Part shown: in pieces, positions 46,442-55,107 of the stretch
How the letters are laid out: each line of letters begins with the position of its first letter
Numbering within the stretch: the first letter of the stretch is position 1
Source of the DNA: Nesterenkonia sandarakina
Lineage (GTDB): Bacteria; Actinomycetota; Actinomycetes; Actinomycetales; Micrococcaceae
Length of the DNA: 64,000 bases
Reading direction: 5' to 3'
Assembly (NCBI RefSeq): GCF_003003175.1
Contig: NZ_PVTY01000014.1
Location: 32,001 to 96,000 of the forward strand
Made by a program: the position numbers and the translations under genes
Notes under the pieces: model-generated
The model's database searches: none
Seen by the model: only the letters and a program-made list of their open reading frames with translations
What the model was told of the DNA's origin: nothing

Positions 46442-47152
46442 GTGCCAGCCCCTGCCCTGCCTGCGAGCATCTCCGCGCCCGTTCCGCTGCGACGATCCCC
46501 CGCCCTGCGGATGGGACTCTCCATCGCTGCTGCGATCTCGCTCTATGGGGTCTCCTTCGGGGCGCTCTCCGCGGCGGCCGGGATGAGTCTGTGGCAGACC
46601 GTGGCGCTCTCGGCGCTGCTCTTCAGCGGCGCCTCCCAGTTCGCCTTCATCGGCATCCTGGCCTCGGGCGGCACCGGTGCCGCCGCGCTGGGGGCGGCCA
46701 CGCTGCTGAGCGGACGCAACACCATCTATGCGGTGCAGATGAAGGCGCTGCTGAATCCTCGGGGGTTCAGACGACTGGCGGCCGCCCAGGTGACCATCGA
46801 TGAGTCTGCGGCGGTGGCGATGTCCGCCCCGGACCCGGTGGAGCAGCGGCGCGGCTTCTGGGGCGCGGGGATCGCGTGCTACCTCTTCTGGAACCTGGCC
46901 ACGGTGCTCGGGGCGCTGCTCGGGGACGTGATCGCTGAACCGGAGGCGCTGGGGCTCGACGGCGCCGTCGTCGCCGCGTTCCTGGGACTGCTCTGGCCGC
47001 GGCTGAGGTCGCTGGATGCCTGGGCGCTGGCGGTCCTGGCCGCACTGGTCACCACGATCACGATGCCGCTGCTGGCCCCGGGGATCCCGGTGCTCGCGGC
47101 CGCCGTCGTCGCCGTGGTGTGGGGACTCGTGTTCAAGGGGGCGCGCGCATGA
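46442..47152 (+). CDS. azlC: AzlC-family branched-chain amino acid exporter subunit
   Basis: A 236-residue membrane protein with about five helices. The AzlC signatures GLSIAAAISLYGVSFGALS, LLFSGASQFAFIGILASGG and LSGRNTIYAVQMKALL are clear. It forms an exporter with AzlD. The GTG at 46442 is chosen, and a later ATG at 46508 is possible. The stop overlaps the azlD start (ATGA). Substrate is inferred from family. Confidence 0.88.
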   Translation: MPAPALPASISAPVPLRRSPALRMGLSIAAAISLYGVSFGALSAAAGMSLWQTVALSALLFSGASQFAFIGILASGGTGAAALGAATLLSGRNTIYAVQMKALLNPRGFRRLAAAQVTIDESAAVAMSAPDPVEQRRGFWGAGIACYLFWNLATVLGALLGDVIAEPEALGLDGAVVAAFLGLLWPRLRSLDAWALAVLAALVTTITMPLLAPGIPVLAAAVVAVVWGLVFKGARA

Positions 47153-47454
47153 GCCTGTGGTTCTGGGTGCTGGCGGCCTGCGCCGCGGTCTACGCCACCA
47201 AGCTGCTGGGCTATCTGGTCCCGCAGAGCTGGCTGAAGCATCCCGCCGTGGGGCGGGTCTCGGCGATGCTCACGATCGGACTGCTCGCCGCCCTGGTGGC
47301 GATGAACACCTTCTCGGCCGAGCAGTCGGTGACCGTCGACGCCAGGCTCGGCGCGCTGCTGGCGGCTGCGGCGGCGCTGATGCTGCGCGCCCCGTTCATC
47401 GTGGTGGTCCTCACCGGAGCCGCTGCCGCTGCCGGCATCCGCGCCCTGGGCTGA
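47149..47454 (+). CDS. azlD: AzlD-family branched-chain amino acid exporter subunit
   Basis: A 101-residue membrane protein with three or four short hydrophobic helices (WFWVLAACAAVYATKLLGYLV, MLTIGLLAALVAMN, LGALLAAAAALML). It accompanies AzlC and overlaps it by four bases. A direct repeat begins at its 3' end. Confidence 0.9.
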   Translation: MSLWFWVLAACAAVYATKLLGYLVPQSWLKHPAVGRVSAMLTIGLLAALVAMNTFSAEQSVTVDARLGALLAAAAALMLRAPFIVVVLTGAAAAAGIRALG

Positions 47455-47551
47455 CGGACCAGCTGGCGCCGGGGTGATGGGACCTTGTGGCGCAGGGCTG
47501 GCGCGGGTGCTGGCACTGGTCTGACCCGGGGGCTGACGGACCAGCTGGCGC
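47449..47551. repeat. Direct repeat pair downstream of azlD
   Basis: The 21-base sequence beginning GGCTGACGGACCAG is present at 47449-47469 and again at 47531-47551. The first copy overlaps the azlD stop. It may be a small segmental duplication. Confidence 0.7.
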
Positions 47552-47576
47552 GGTGGCCGTGACCTCTCACATGCGA

Positions 47577-47618
47577 CGAGCCCCGCACCCCCTGCGAAGG
47601 CAGGCTGTACGGGGCTCG
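47577..47618. terminator. Terminator between azlD and the MFS transporter gene
   Basis: CGAGCCCCG (47577-47585) pairs with CGGGGCTCG (47610-47618) around an inner CCTGC/GCAGG stem. It lies in the space between convergent genes and may act in both directions. T tracts are weak. Confidence 0.6.
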
Positions 47619-47665
47619 CGTCCTCTGGCTCGCGGAGGACCTGGATGATCAGGTCCGTAGAGGGC

Positions 47666-49333
47666 TCAGGACTTGGTGCCCGACCCCTCCTGCGCGCGAT
47701 CCTCGATGTCGGTGTCGGCAGGCTCGGTGCCGGCAGGCTCGGTGCCGGCAGGCGCCACGCCTGCGCGCTCCGCGTCTGGGGCCTCGGCGCCCGAAGGCCC
47801 GGTGAGCTCACCCTCGGCGTCATCAGCGTCGGGAGCCGGGGTGGCCCGCAGCGTCGTGGCGAGGATCAGCGTGCCGATGCTCAGCACCGCGGCGAGCCGG
47901 AAGGCCACGCGGAAGCCTTCGACGGCGGCGTCGTCGGGGTTCATCCCGGAGTTCGCCGCGGCGGCAGTGCCCAGCCCGACGGCGGCCACCAGCGCGGCCG
48001 TGCCGATCGCCGCAGCCAGCTGCTGCAGCGTGTTCAGCGCAGCGGTGCCGTGGGAGTACAGCGCCTTCGGCAGCGGGTTCAGCGCGGTGGTGAAGGCTGG
48101 GGTGAACAGCAGCGCCAGCCCGGAGGAGAGCAGCAGGTGCAGGGCCAGGACCATGCCGACCGGGGTGGTCGGGGAGAGCAGGCTCATGCAGAACAGCGCG
48201 ATGATCAGGATCGAGGCACCCGGGATGACCAGGGGCTTCGGTCCGACTCGGTCGTAGAGGCGTCCCACGAAGGGGGCCATCAGCGCCATCAGCAGTCCGC
48301 CGGGGAGCATGATCAGACCGGTCTGCAGCGTGTCGAGTCCCCGGATGGTCTGCAGGAACAGCGGCAGCAGGATCAGCGCGCCGAACAGCGCGATCATCAT
48401 CAGCAGCATCATGCCCAGGGCGCGGGTGTACATGGTGAACGCGAACGGCTTCAGATTCAGCAGCGCGGAGTCGGACTTCTGCAGCTTCACCTGCAGCAGC
48501 GCGAAGGCGACCAGGCACAGCACGCCGAGGATCAGCACGCCGATGGCCATCGGGTCCACGCCCGGGGCGCTGTCAGCCGAGACGTCCTCGGTGCCGTGCC
48601 CGCCGCCGATCTGGCTGATGCCGTAGACGACGCCGCCGAACCCGGGGACCGCCAGCAGCAGCGAGGGGATCGAGAGCCGCTTGCCGACCGTGCCGGGGTC
48701 CTTGTTCAGCCGCGGACGGCCCAGGAACAGGGCGATGACCGCGATGGGCAGGATCATCAGGAAGAGCCAGCGCCAGTCGGCGAGGTGCAGGATCAGGCCC
48801 GAGAGCGCGGGTCCGGTGGCAGGGGCCACGGAGATCACGATCGAGATGTTGCCCATGACCACGCCGCGGCGGTGCAGCGGCACCAGCGTGAGCACAGTGG
48901 TCATCATCAGCGGCAGCATGATCGCGGTGCCGCTGGCCTGGACCACCCGTCCCGCGAGCAGCACCTCGAAGCCCGGGGCGGCCGCCGCGAGCGCGGTGCC
49001 GAGGATGAACAGGCCCATGGCCGCGGTGAAGACCGCGCGCAGGCTGTAGCGCTGCATCAGGAAGCCGGTGATCGGAATCACGGTGGCCAGGGTGAGCATG
49101 AAGGCGGTGGTGAGCCACTGGATGGTGGGCTCGGAGACCTGGAACTCCTCCATCAGCGGCTGCAGCGCCACGTTCATCAGGGTCTCGTTGAGGATCATCA
49201 CGAAGGTGGAGACCAGCAGCGCGCCGATGGTGAGCTTGTCCGCCGAGGGCAGCCGTCCGTCGTCGAGCGTGCGGGCCGGGCGGGCGCCGCGCGTCGTCGC
49301 CTGCGACGGGACGGTATTGGGTGAAGCGGGCAC
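47666..49333 (-). CDS. MFS drug-efflux transporter, DHA2 (14-helix) type
   Basis: A 555-residue membrane transporter of the EmrB/QacA type. Motif A-like (GFLMQRYSLRAVF) and motif C-like (ISVAPATGPALSGLIL) segments are visible, with about 14 helices. The C-terminal tail (about 50 residues) is Gly/Ala/Glu/Thr-rich with GTEPAGTEPADTE repeats. The GTG at 49333 is chosen because GGAGG is at the right distance. No TetR regulator is adjacent. Substrate unknown. Confidence 0.88.
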   Translation of the reverse strand: MPASPNTVPSQATTRGARPARTLDDGRLPSADKLTIGALLVSTFVMILNETLMNVALQPLMEEFQVSEPTIQWLTTAFMLTLATVIPITGFLMQRYSLRAVFTAAMGLFILGTALAAAAPGFEVLLAGRVVQASGTAIMLPLMMTTVLTLVPLHRRGVVMGNISIVISVAPATGPALSGLILHLADWRWLFLMILPIAVIALFLGRPRLNKDPGTVGKRLSIPSLLLAVPGFGGVVYGISQIGGGHGTEDVSADSAPGVDPMAIGVLILGVLCLVAFALLQVKLQKSDSALLNLKPFAFTMYTRALGMMLLMMIALFGALILLPLFLQTIRGLDTLQTGLIMLPGGLLMALMAPFVGRLYDRVGPKPLVIPGASILIIALFCMSLLSPTTPVGMVLALHLLLSSGLALLFTPAFTTALNPLPKALYSHGTAALNTLQQLAAAIGTAALVAAVGLGTAAAANSGMNPDDAAVEGFRVAFRLAAVLSIGTLILATTLRATPAPDADDAEGELTGPSGAEAPDAERAGVAPAGTEPAGTEPADTDIEDRAQEGSGTKS

Positions 49334-49356
49334 AGATCCTCCATAGAACACTAAAG

Positions 49357-49400
49357 AACCCCAGAGCGGTTCACCACTGGGGTGATACCACTCTGGGGTT
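49357..49400 (-). terminator. Terminator after tRNA-Thr
   Basis: AACCCCAGAG (49357-49366) and CTCTGGGGTT (49391-49400) form a 10-base-pair stem, followed on the minus strand by CTTTAGTGTTC. It separates the tRNA from the MFS gene. Confidence 0.8.
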
Positions 49401-49405
49401 GAGAG

Positions 49406-49478
49406 AGCCCCCTGCCGGGTTCGAACCGACGACCTGCTGTTTACAAGACAGCTGCTCTACCAGCTGAGCTAAGGAGGC
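49406..49478 (-). tRNA. tRNA-Thr (anticodon TGT)
   Basis: 73 bases with acceptor GCCTCCT/AGGGGGC (one G-T pair), D-arm TAGCTCAGCTGGTAGAGC, anticodon stem GCTGT/ACAGC with loop CTTGTAA, and T-loop TTCGAAC. Anticodon TGT reads ACA/ACG. Discriminator T. A clear terminator follows. Confidence 0.95.
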
Positions 49479-49531
49479 AAGGCGCCCTGCCAGGCAGGGC
49501 GCCAGTCATCGATGGTATCAGTTCCTCATCA

Positions 49532-50383
49532 TCAGCCCTCGGCCTGGTATTCCTCGATGTGCTCTTCGACGAGTTCCCGGAACGGGCGCTCCGAGTCGGC
49601 CCAGGAGACCTCGTCCACGTAGACGCTCGGCGTGCCTTCGATGCCGGCTGCCTGCGCGTGGCGGGTGGTGTAGCTGGCGAAGGCCCGGTAGGTGCCGTCC
49701 TCGATGCACTCTCCGATGTCGGTGCTGTAGGTCTCGCTGGCGAGCTGGGTGAGCTGGTCGTTGGACATCTCATCGTTGTTGACCCGGTTCGCGGTGACCT
49801 GGGCGACGTAGGAGCTGTAGTTCTCCGGGGACTCCTCGGCCATGCAGGCGAAGGAGTTCGCCGCGCGCGCCGGGTAGTTCGTGGAGGATGAGAGGTAGGA
49901 GACCGAGCGGTACTCCAAGGTGATCAGTCCCTCATCGAGCCACTCGTCCATCTGCGCCGAGTGCTCTGCCTCGAAGTTCGCGCAGTGGATGCAGTAGGCG
50001 TCGGAGTAGATGATGATGTGCGGGACCTCGCCGGCTTCACGCTCCGTCACGCCTGGGGGCATCTCGGACTCCGGGTCCTCGATGTCGGATGCGTCGATCT
50101 GCCCGAGCTCATCGCCCTCGGCGAGCTCGGTGGAGGAGGTCAGCACGAAGCCGCCCTGCTCGTTCGCCGCCGCGGGAGCCGGGCCCTCGCTGGGCGCCGC
50201 ACCGGAGTCGTCACGGTTGACCACGAAGAGGACCAGCCCCACGATGACGGCGAGCGCCACCACGACGACGCCGACGCGCAGCAGCACGGAGGTGAGCTTC
50301 TGCTTGCGCTCCTGCTCCTGCTGCATCTTGCGGGCCTGTTCGCGCGCGTTCGCGCTGCGGGGGGATTCTGAGCTGCGAGCCAT
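49532..50383 (-). CDS. Membrane-anchored DsbA-family thioredoxin-fold protein
   Basis: A 283-residue protein with a charged N-terminus (about 30 residues), one membrane helix (about 31-55), and an outward-facing DsbA-like domain. The catalytic motif is CIHC at about residues 130-133 (AYCIHCANF), and the family block QAAGIEGTPSVYVDEVSW contains the cis-Pro loop. It probably introduces or isomerises disulfides in secreted proteins. The ATG at 50383 is the only good start. Confidence 0.92.
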   Translation of the reverse strand: MARSSESPRSANAREQARKMQQEQERKQKLTSVLLRVGVVVVALAVIVGLVLFVVNRDDSGAAPSEGPAPAAANEQGGFVLTSSTELAEGDELGQIDASDIEDPESEMPPGVTEREAGEVPHIIIYSDAYCIHCANFEAEHSAQMDEWLDEGLITLEYRSVSYLSSSTNYPARAANSFACMAEESPENYSSYVAQVTANRVNNDEMSNDQLTQLASETYSTDIGECIEDGTYRAFASYTTRHAQAAGIEGTPSVYVDEVSWADSERPFRELVEEHIEEYQAEG

Positions 50384-50595
50384 GGTGTTCTCCGGTGACT
50401 GATGTGGATCATGCCCGTCCTGGTGCCGCGGACAGTGATCGCTGTGTGGCTGTGGTCGTGATCTTGCCGTGATCGGGATCCGGCAGTGCTCAAGATACAG
50501 GGTCAGGCTAGGCCGGAGTACCAGGGTATAGGCTCATGACGACGGCATCGCTGTCGCCAGGGGGTGTCTGCAGCTACGCATGGAAGGTGTGTCAC

Positions 50596-52131
50596 GTGCC
50601 AGAGAATACCGAGAACGGCAACGGCTATGACTTCGTGGTGGTGGCCAACCGTCTGGCCGTCAACCACGTCACGAATGAGGACGGGACCACCGGCTGGGAG
50701 CGTTCCCCCGGCGGCCTGGTCACCGCACTGGCACCCCTGATGGAAAGCTCCGAGGGCGCCTGGGTCGGCTGGCACGGCGCCGCCGACGACGTCCTGGAGC
50801 CCTTCGACCACGGCGACATGCACCTGGTCCCGGTCCCGCTGAGCAGCGACGACATCGAGGATTATTACGAGGGGTTCTCCAACGGCACGCTCTGGCCGCT
50901 CTATCACGACGTCATCGCACGGCCGGACTTCCACCGGCACTGGTTCGAGGCCTACCGCCGGGTCAACCAGCGCTTCGCCGAGCACACCGCGCAGGTCGCC
51001 GCGCACAAGGCCACCGTCTGGGTCCAGGACTACCAGCTGCAGCTGGTGCCTGCGATGCTGCGCGATCTGCGCCCGGACCTCACCATCGGATTCTTCAACC
51101 ACATCCCGTTCCCTCCCCCGGGCCTCTTCGCCCAGCTCCCCTGGCGCCACTCGGTGCTGCGCGGGCTGCTCGGCGCTGACCTGATCGGTTTCCAGCGCGC
51201 CTCCGACGCCTCGAACTTCCGCCGGGCGGTGCACAACCGGATGGGCTACTACGTGGAGGATGAGCTGATCCACGTGCCGCTGCAGTCCAACGCCCCGGAC
51301 CATGGCTCCCCGCTGGTCGGCTTCAACGCCGATGCCGACCGCGGCACCGCGGTGCGGGTCAGCACCGCCCCCGCCGCCGGCGTCGCCCGGCTGGTGGAGG
51401 CCAAGGAGTTCCCGATCTCCATCGACACCGCCACCATCACCGCGCTGGCCAAGCGGGAGGACATCATCGCCCGCTCCCAGGAGATCCGCGAGGAGCTGGG
51501 CAATCCGAAGACGGTCCTGCTCGGGGTGGACCGGCTGGACTACACCAAGGGCATCCGGCACCGGATGAAGGCCTATGAGGAGCTGCTGCAGAACGGTTCG
51601 CTGAGCGTCGGCCAGGTCTGCCTGGTCCAGGTCGCGAGCCCCTCCCGGGAGGGAGTCGAGAGCTACCGGCTGCTCAAGGAGGAGATCGAACAGACCGTGG
51701 GCCGGATCAGCGGCGAGTACGACACGCTCTCCCACCCGGCGATCCGCTATCTGCACCACTCCTACCCGATCGAGGAGATGGTGGCCCTCTATATGGCCGC
51801 CGACGTCATGCTGGTGACCGCGCTGCGCGACGGCATGAACCTGGTGGCCAAGGAATATGTGGCGGCACGGCGCGGCGACGACGGCGTGCTGGTGCTCTCC
51901 GAGTTCACCGGGGCCGCCGACCAGCTGCGTCAGGCGCTCTTGATCAACCCCCACGATGTGGATGAGCTCAAGGCCGCGATCCTGCGCGCGACCACCATGG
52001 ACAGCGACGACGCCAGTGCCCGGATGGAGAATCTGCGCCGCCAGGTGGTGCACCACGACGTCCGACGCTGGGCCACCGACTTCCTCGACCGGCTCGGTGA
52101 GCTCACCGGCTCCCCGAGCGTGAAGGGCTGA
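50596..52131 (+). CDS. otsA: Trehalose-6-phosphate synthase
   Basis: A 511-residue GT20 glycosyltransferase that makes trehalose-6-phosphate from UDP-glucose and glucose-6-phosphate. Motifs include [31 protein letters not shown] and [14 protein letters not shown]. The GTG at 50596 has AAGGTG upstream and gives a family-typical start, so the upstream ATG at 50536 is rejected. Three base pairs lie before otsB. The operon continues with a DUF4032 gene. Confidence 0.95.
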   Translation: MPENTENGNGYDFVVVANRLAVNHVTNEDGTTGWERSPGGLVTALAPLMESSEGAWVGWHGAADDVLEPFDHGDMHLVPVPLSSDDIEDYYEGFSNGTLWPLYHDVIARPDFHRHWFEAYRRVNQRFAEHTAQVAAHKATVWVQDYQLQLVPAMLRDLRPDLTIGFFNHIPFPPPGLFAQLPWRHSVLRGLLGADLIGFQRASDASNFRRAVHNRMGYYVEDELIHVPLQSNAPDHGSPLVGFNADADRGTAVRVSTAPAAGVARLVEAKEFPISIDTATITALAKREDIIARSQEIREELGNPKTVLLGVDRLDYTKGIRHRMKAYEELLQNGSLSVGQVCLVQVASPSREGVESYRLLKEEIEQTVGRISGEYDTLSHPAIRYLHHSYPIEEMVALYMAADVMLVTALRDGMNLVAKEYVAARRGDDGVLVLSEFTGAADQLRQALLINPHDVDELKAAILRATTMDSDDASARMENLRRQVVHHDVRRWATDFLDRLGELTGSPSVKG

Positions 52132-52133
52132 GC

Positions 52134-52943
52134 ATGGCGCAGCCATGTGAGCCGGATGCCGCCCTGCGCAGCGCGCTGGAGCGCTTCGCCGATCAGCCCA
52201 AGATCCTGATCGCCCTGGACTTCGACGGATGTGTCGCGGAGCTGGTCGCCGACGCCGCCGATGCCCGCCCGGTCCCGGAGAACGCCGAGGCCATCGCTGC
52301 CCTGGCCGACCTCGACGGAGTCGACGTCGCCTACGTCTCGGGACGCTCCCTGGAGTCCCTGCGCGAGCTGGCGCAGCCGCCCCAGGGAGTCCTGCTCATC
52401 GGGTCCCACGGCGCGGAGAAGGACCTCGGCGAGGACGCCCCCGGGTTGGAGCTCAACACCACCGAGACCATGGCGCGCGGACAGATCATCTCCACGCTCG
52501 AGGAGGTGGCCGCCGACGCCGAGGGCGCCTGGGTCGAGCACAAGCCTGCCGGCGCGGCGCTGCATGTGCGCAACGTCGCCGGCGATGAGCTCGGTGAGCA
52601 GGTCCTCGAGCACGGTCGCGCGGCGCTGTCCCTGGTCGACGGCGCCTACCTGAAGAACGGCAAGAAGGTGCTGGAGTCAGTCGTGGTGCTCGCCACCAAG
52701 GGCGAGGGGATCACCGATCTGCGGGAGCACACCGCCCCGGACGCGGTGCTCTTCGCCGGAGACGACGTCACCGATGAACACGGCTTCGCCGTCCTCGACG
52801 GTGAGGACATCGGCGTCAAGGTGGGCGACGGCGAGACCGCCGCCGGCCACCGGATCGCCGAGCCGAAGGACCTCGCCGGCGTGCTGCGCCTGATCGTGCA
52901 GCGACGCAGCGCCTCCCGCTCGGACACCCGCCCGACCCCGTAA
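52134..52943 (+). CDS. otsB: Trehalose-phosphatase
   Basis: A 269-residue HAD-superfamily phosphatase with the nucleophile motif DFDG (Asp29, Asp31) and the C-terminal metal motif GDDVTDEHGF. It dephosphorylates trehalose-6-phosphate. It follows otsA by two bases and precedes the DUF4032 gene by nine, indicating one transcript. Trehalose made here serves as a compatible solute and stress protectant. Confidence 0.95.
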   Translation: MAQPCEPDAALRSALERFADQPKILIALDFDGCVAELVADAADARPVPENAEAIAALADLDGVDVAYVSGRSLESLRELAQPPQGVLLIGSHGAEKDLGEDAPGLELNTTETMARGQIISTLEEVAADAEGAWVEHKPAGAALHVRNVAGDELGEQVLEHGRAALSLVDGAYLKNGKKVLESVVVLATKGEGITDLREHTAPDAVLFAGDDVTDEHGFAVLDGEDIGVKVGDGETAAGHRIAEPKDLAGVLRLIVQRRSASRSDTRPTP

Positions 52944-52952
52944 GGACTGCCC

Positions 52953-54215
52953 ATGACGACCATTCCCGGTCTCGGACTCACCGCCTCAGGCACCATTCCT
53001 CAGGAGCTGCTGGACCTGCCCTGGCACCTGCCGCTGGAGGACTGGCCCGAACACGTCATCGCCGCGCTCCCCCGCGGCATCTCCCGGCATATCGTGCGCT
53101 TCGCCTACCTGGGCGGATCGGTGATCGCGGTCAAGGAGACCTCTGAGCGGGCGGCTCGGCACGAGTATCGGATGCTGCGCCAGCTGGGCAAGCTCGGCGC
53201 CCCCTGTGTGAAGCCGGTGGCCGAGGTCACCGGTCGCACCACTCCGGAGGGTGAGGAGCTCTCCCCCGCCCTGGTCACCCGGCACCTGCGCTTCTCGCTG
53301 CCCTACCGGGCGGTGTTCAACCAGATGATGCGCAAGGAGACGCTGCTGCGGCTGATCCACGCGCAGGCCCTGCTGATGGTGGAGCTGCACCTGATCGGCT
53401 TCTACTGGGGCGACGTCTCCCTGTCCAACACGCTCTTCCGACGCGACGCCGGCGCGTTTGCCGCCTACCTGGTCGACGCCGAGACCGGGGAGATCCACCC
53501 GAAGCTCTCCACCGGGCAGCGCGAGTACGACCTCGACGTGGCCCAGGTGAACATCGCCGGGGAGCTGATGGACCTCATGGAGGGCGGCATGGTCGACGAG
53601 GACGTGGACCCGATCGCCACCTCGCACCAGTTCATCGACGCCTACCGCGGACTCTGGCAGGAGCTCACCGGGGACACCGCCTTCAACCCGGACCAGCAGT
53701 GGCTCATCGAGGAGCGGATCCGACGGCTCAACGAGCTCGGCTTCGACGTCGAGGAGTATGACATCCGCACCATGCGCGAGGACTCCAAGCTCTTGCTGCG
53801 TCCCAAGGTGGTCGACCCCGGTCACCACCAGCGCCGGCTGATGAACCTGACCGGGCTCGACGTGCAGGAGAACCAGGCACGGCGGCTGCTCGGCGCGATC
53901 GACGCCTACCGGGCGCAGTCCGACCCGCACGGCGATGAGGCGGTGGCGGCGCATATGTGGACCCAGGAGGTCTTCCAGCCGCTGATCTCCCGGATCCCCA
54001 AGGAGCTGCGCAACAAGCTCGAGCCCGCCGAGATCATGCACCAGCTCATCGATCACCGCTGGCGGCTCTCCGAACGGGAGCATCGCGACATCAGCCTGGA
54101 GCAGTCACTGCCCTCCTTCATCGACGAGGAGCTCAAGGGCCTGCGCGACGAGGCCACCCTGATGATCGATCCGCCCGGCGATGTGATCGATCAGCTCAAC
54201 CGCGGCGAGGGCTGA
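52953..54215 (+). CDS. DUF4032 protein with a kinase-like domain, in the trehalose operon
   Basis: A 420-residue protein. An N-terminal domain (about 20-180) has a lipopolysaccharide-kinase-like pattern: a Lys-bearing strand (GGSVIAVKETSE), an E helix, the catalytic-loop-like YWGDVSLSNTLF (about 150-160), and a YLVDAE metal-binding-like strand. The C-terminal half (about 260-415) is helical and holds ISRIPKELRNKLEPAEIMHQLIDHRW, typical of DUF4032. It is co-transcribed with otsAB. Possibly a phosphotransferase or regulator tied to sugar stress. Enzymatic role unproven. The 3' end overlaps the IclR gene by 20 bases on the opposite strand. Confidence 0.85.
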   Translation: MTTIPGLGLTASGTIPQELLDLPWHLPLEDWPEHVIAALPRGISRHIVRFAYLGGSVIAVKETSERAARHEYRMLRQLGKLGAPCVKPVAEVTGRTTPEGEELSPALVTRHLRFSLPYRAVFNQMMRKETLLRLIHAQALLMVELHLIGFYWGDVSLSNTLFRRDAGAFAAYLVDAETGEIHPKLSTGQREYDLDVAQVNIAGELMDLMEGGMVDEDVDPIATSHQFIDAYRGLWQELTGDTAFNPDQQWLIEERIRRLNELGFDVEEYDIRTMREDSKLLLRPKVVDPGHHQRRLMNLTGLDVQENQARRLLGAIDAYRAQSDPHGDEAVAAHMWTQEVFQPLISRIPKELRNKLEPAEIMHQLIDHRWRLSEREHRDISLEQSLPSFIDEELKGLRDEATLMIDPPGDVIDQLNRGEG

Positions 54216-54978
54216 GCCGGCTCATCCGGCGGCCGATCTCCACCGCGGTCCGGCGCATCAGCGGCACCGCATGCCGGACGAACCCGTCATGCATCCGACC
54301 GGTGGGCCCGGAGACGGAGAGCCCCATGGGCGAGGGACCGTGCGGGACGACGACGGCGAGGCAGCGCACTCCCATCTCCTGCTCCTCGTCATCCAGGGCG
54401 TAGCCCTGGGCGGCGATCCGCGGCAGCTGGTCCAGCAGCGCCTGGGGGCGGGTCAGGGTCTTCTCGGTCAGCGAGGGCATGCCGGTGGCGGTGAGGATCT
54501 CTCGGACCCGTACCGGATCCATCCCGGCCAGCAGGACCTTGCCCACGCCGGTGGAGTGCAGGTGCGCTCGGCGACCCACCTCGGTGAACATCCGCATGGT
54601 GTGCGGGGAGGGGACCTGCCCGATGTAGACGATCATCTCCGACTCCATGGCCGCCAGGTTCACGCTCTCTCCGAGCTCGGCCACCAGGGCCTGCATCTGC
54701 GGCACGGCAGGTCCGCCGAGCTGCCGGGTGGCAGATTCTCCCAGCGGCACCAGGTTCGCACCCAGCGCGTAGCGTCGGTCGCTGAGCTGGTGCACCACCC
54801 CGATCCCGATCAAGGTGTGCAGCAGTCGGTGCACGGTGGGCCCGGCGAGGCCGGTCGCGGACTTCAGCTCCCCAGCTGTCGCGGATCCGCCGAGCCCGGC
54901 GAGCACATTGAGCAGGCTGAAGGCACGTTCCACCACCTGCACCCGCGGCGAGTCCGCATCGTGGACCTTGGCTTCCAT
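54196..54978 (-). CDS. IclR-family regulator divergent from malate synthase
   Basis: A 260-residue IclR regulator with an N-terminal winged HTH (TAGELKSATGLAGPTVHRLLHTL) and an effector-binding domain (VNLAAMESEMIVYIGQVPSP, GKVLLAGMDP, EQEMGVRCLAVVVPHG). It is divergent from aceB, so malate synthase is its probable target, as in E. coli IclR control of aceBA. The start at 54978 gives the usual length. It overlaps the DUF4032 gene at its 3' end by 20 bases. Confidence 0.9.
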   Translation of the reverse strand: MEAKVHDADSPRVQVVERAFSLLNVLAGLGGSATAGELKSATGLAGPTVHRLLHTLIGIGVVHQLSDRRYALGANLVPLGESATRQLGGPAVPQMQALVAELGESVNLAAMESEMIVYIGQVPSPHTMRMFTEVGRRAHLHSTGVGKVLLAGMDPVRVREILTATGMPSLTEKTLTRPQALLDQLPRIAAQGYALDDEEQEMGVRCLAVVVPHGPSPMGLSVSGPTGRMHDGFVRHAVPLMRRTAVEIGRRMSRLSPRRG

Positions 54979-54988
54979 GATGCGAACT

Positions 54989-55081
54989 CTATGCCAAGAA
55001 TGGTGTGAGCGAGAGCACCTGCGGCGCCGTTCTCCATCGGCACAGGACGTGTCAGCGTCAGGGTGTTTCTCAGCGGCATAG
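54989..55081. promoter_or_regulatory. Inverted CTATGCC repeat in the iclR-aceB region
   Basis: CTATGCC (54989-54995) and GGCATAG (55075-55081) are perfectly complementary, one near each gene start in the 129-base gap. They are far apart, so they may be two half-sites of one regulator or coincidence. Confidence 0.3.
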
Positions 55082-55107
55082 TTTTCATCTCTGCAAAGGA
55101 GCAGCGC

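Noticed and set aside
47645..49324. Plus-strand open frame of 559 residues opposite the MFS transporter
   Set aside because: Composition is dominated by Gln, Arg, Asp, His and Gly without hydrophobic structure. The opposite strand encodes a clear 14-helix transporter.
50536..50595. ATG at 50536 as the otsA start
   Set aside because: It would add 20 residues without family similarity. The GTG at 50596 has a good site and gives the usual N-terminus.
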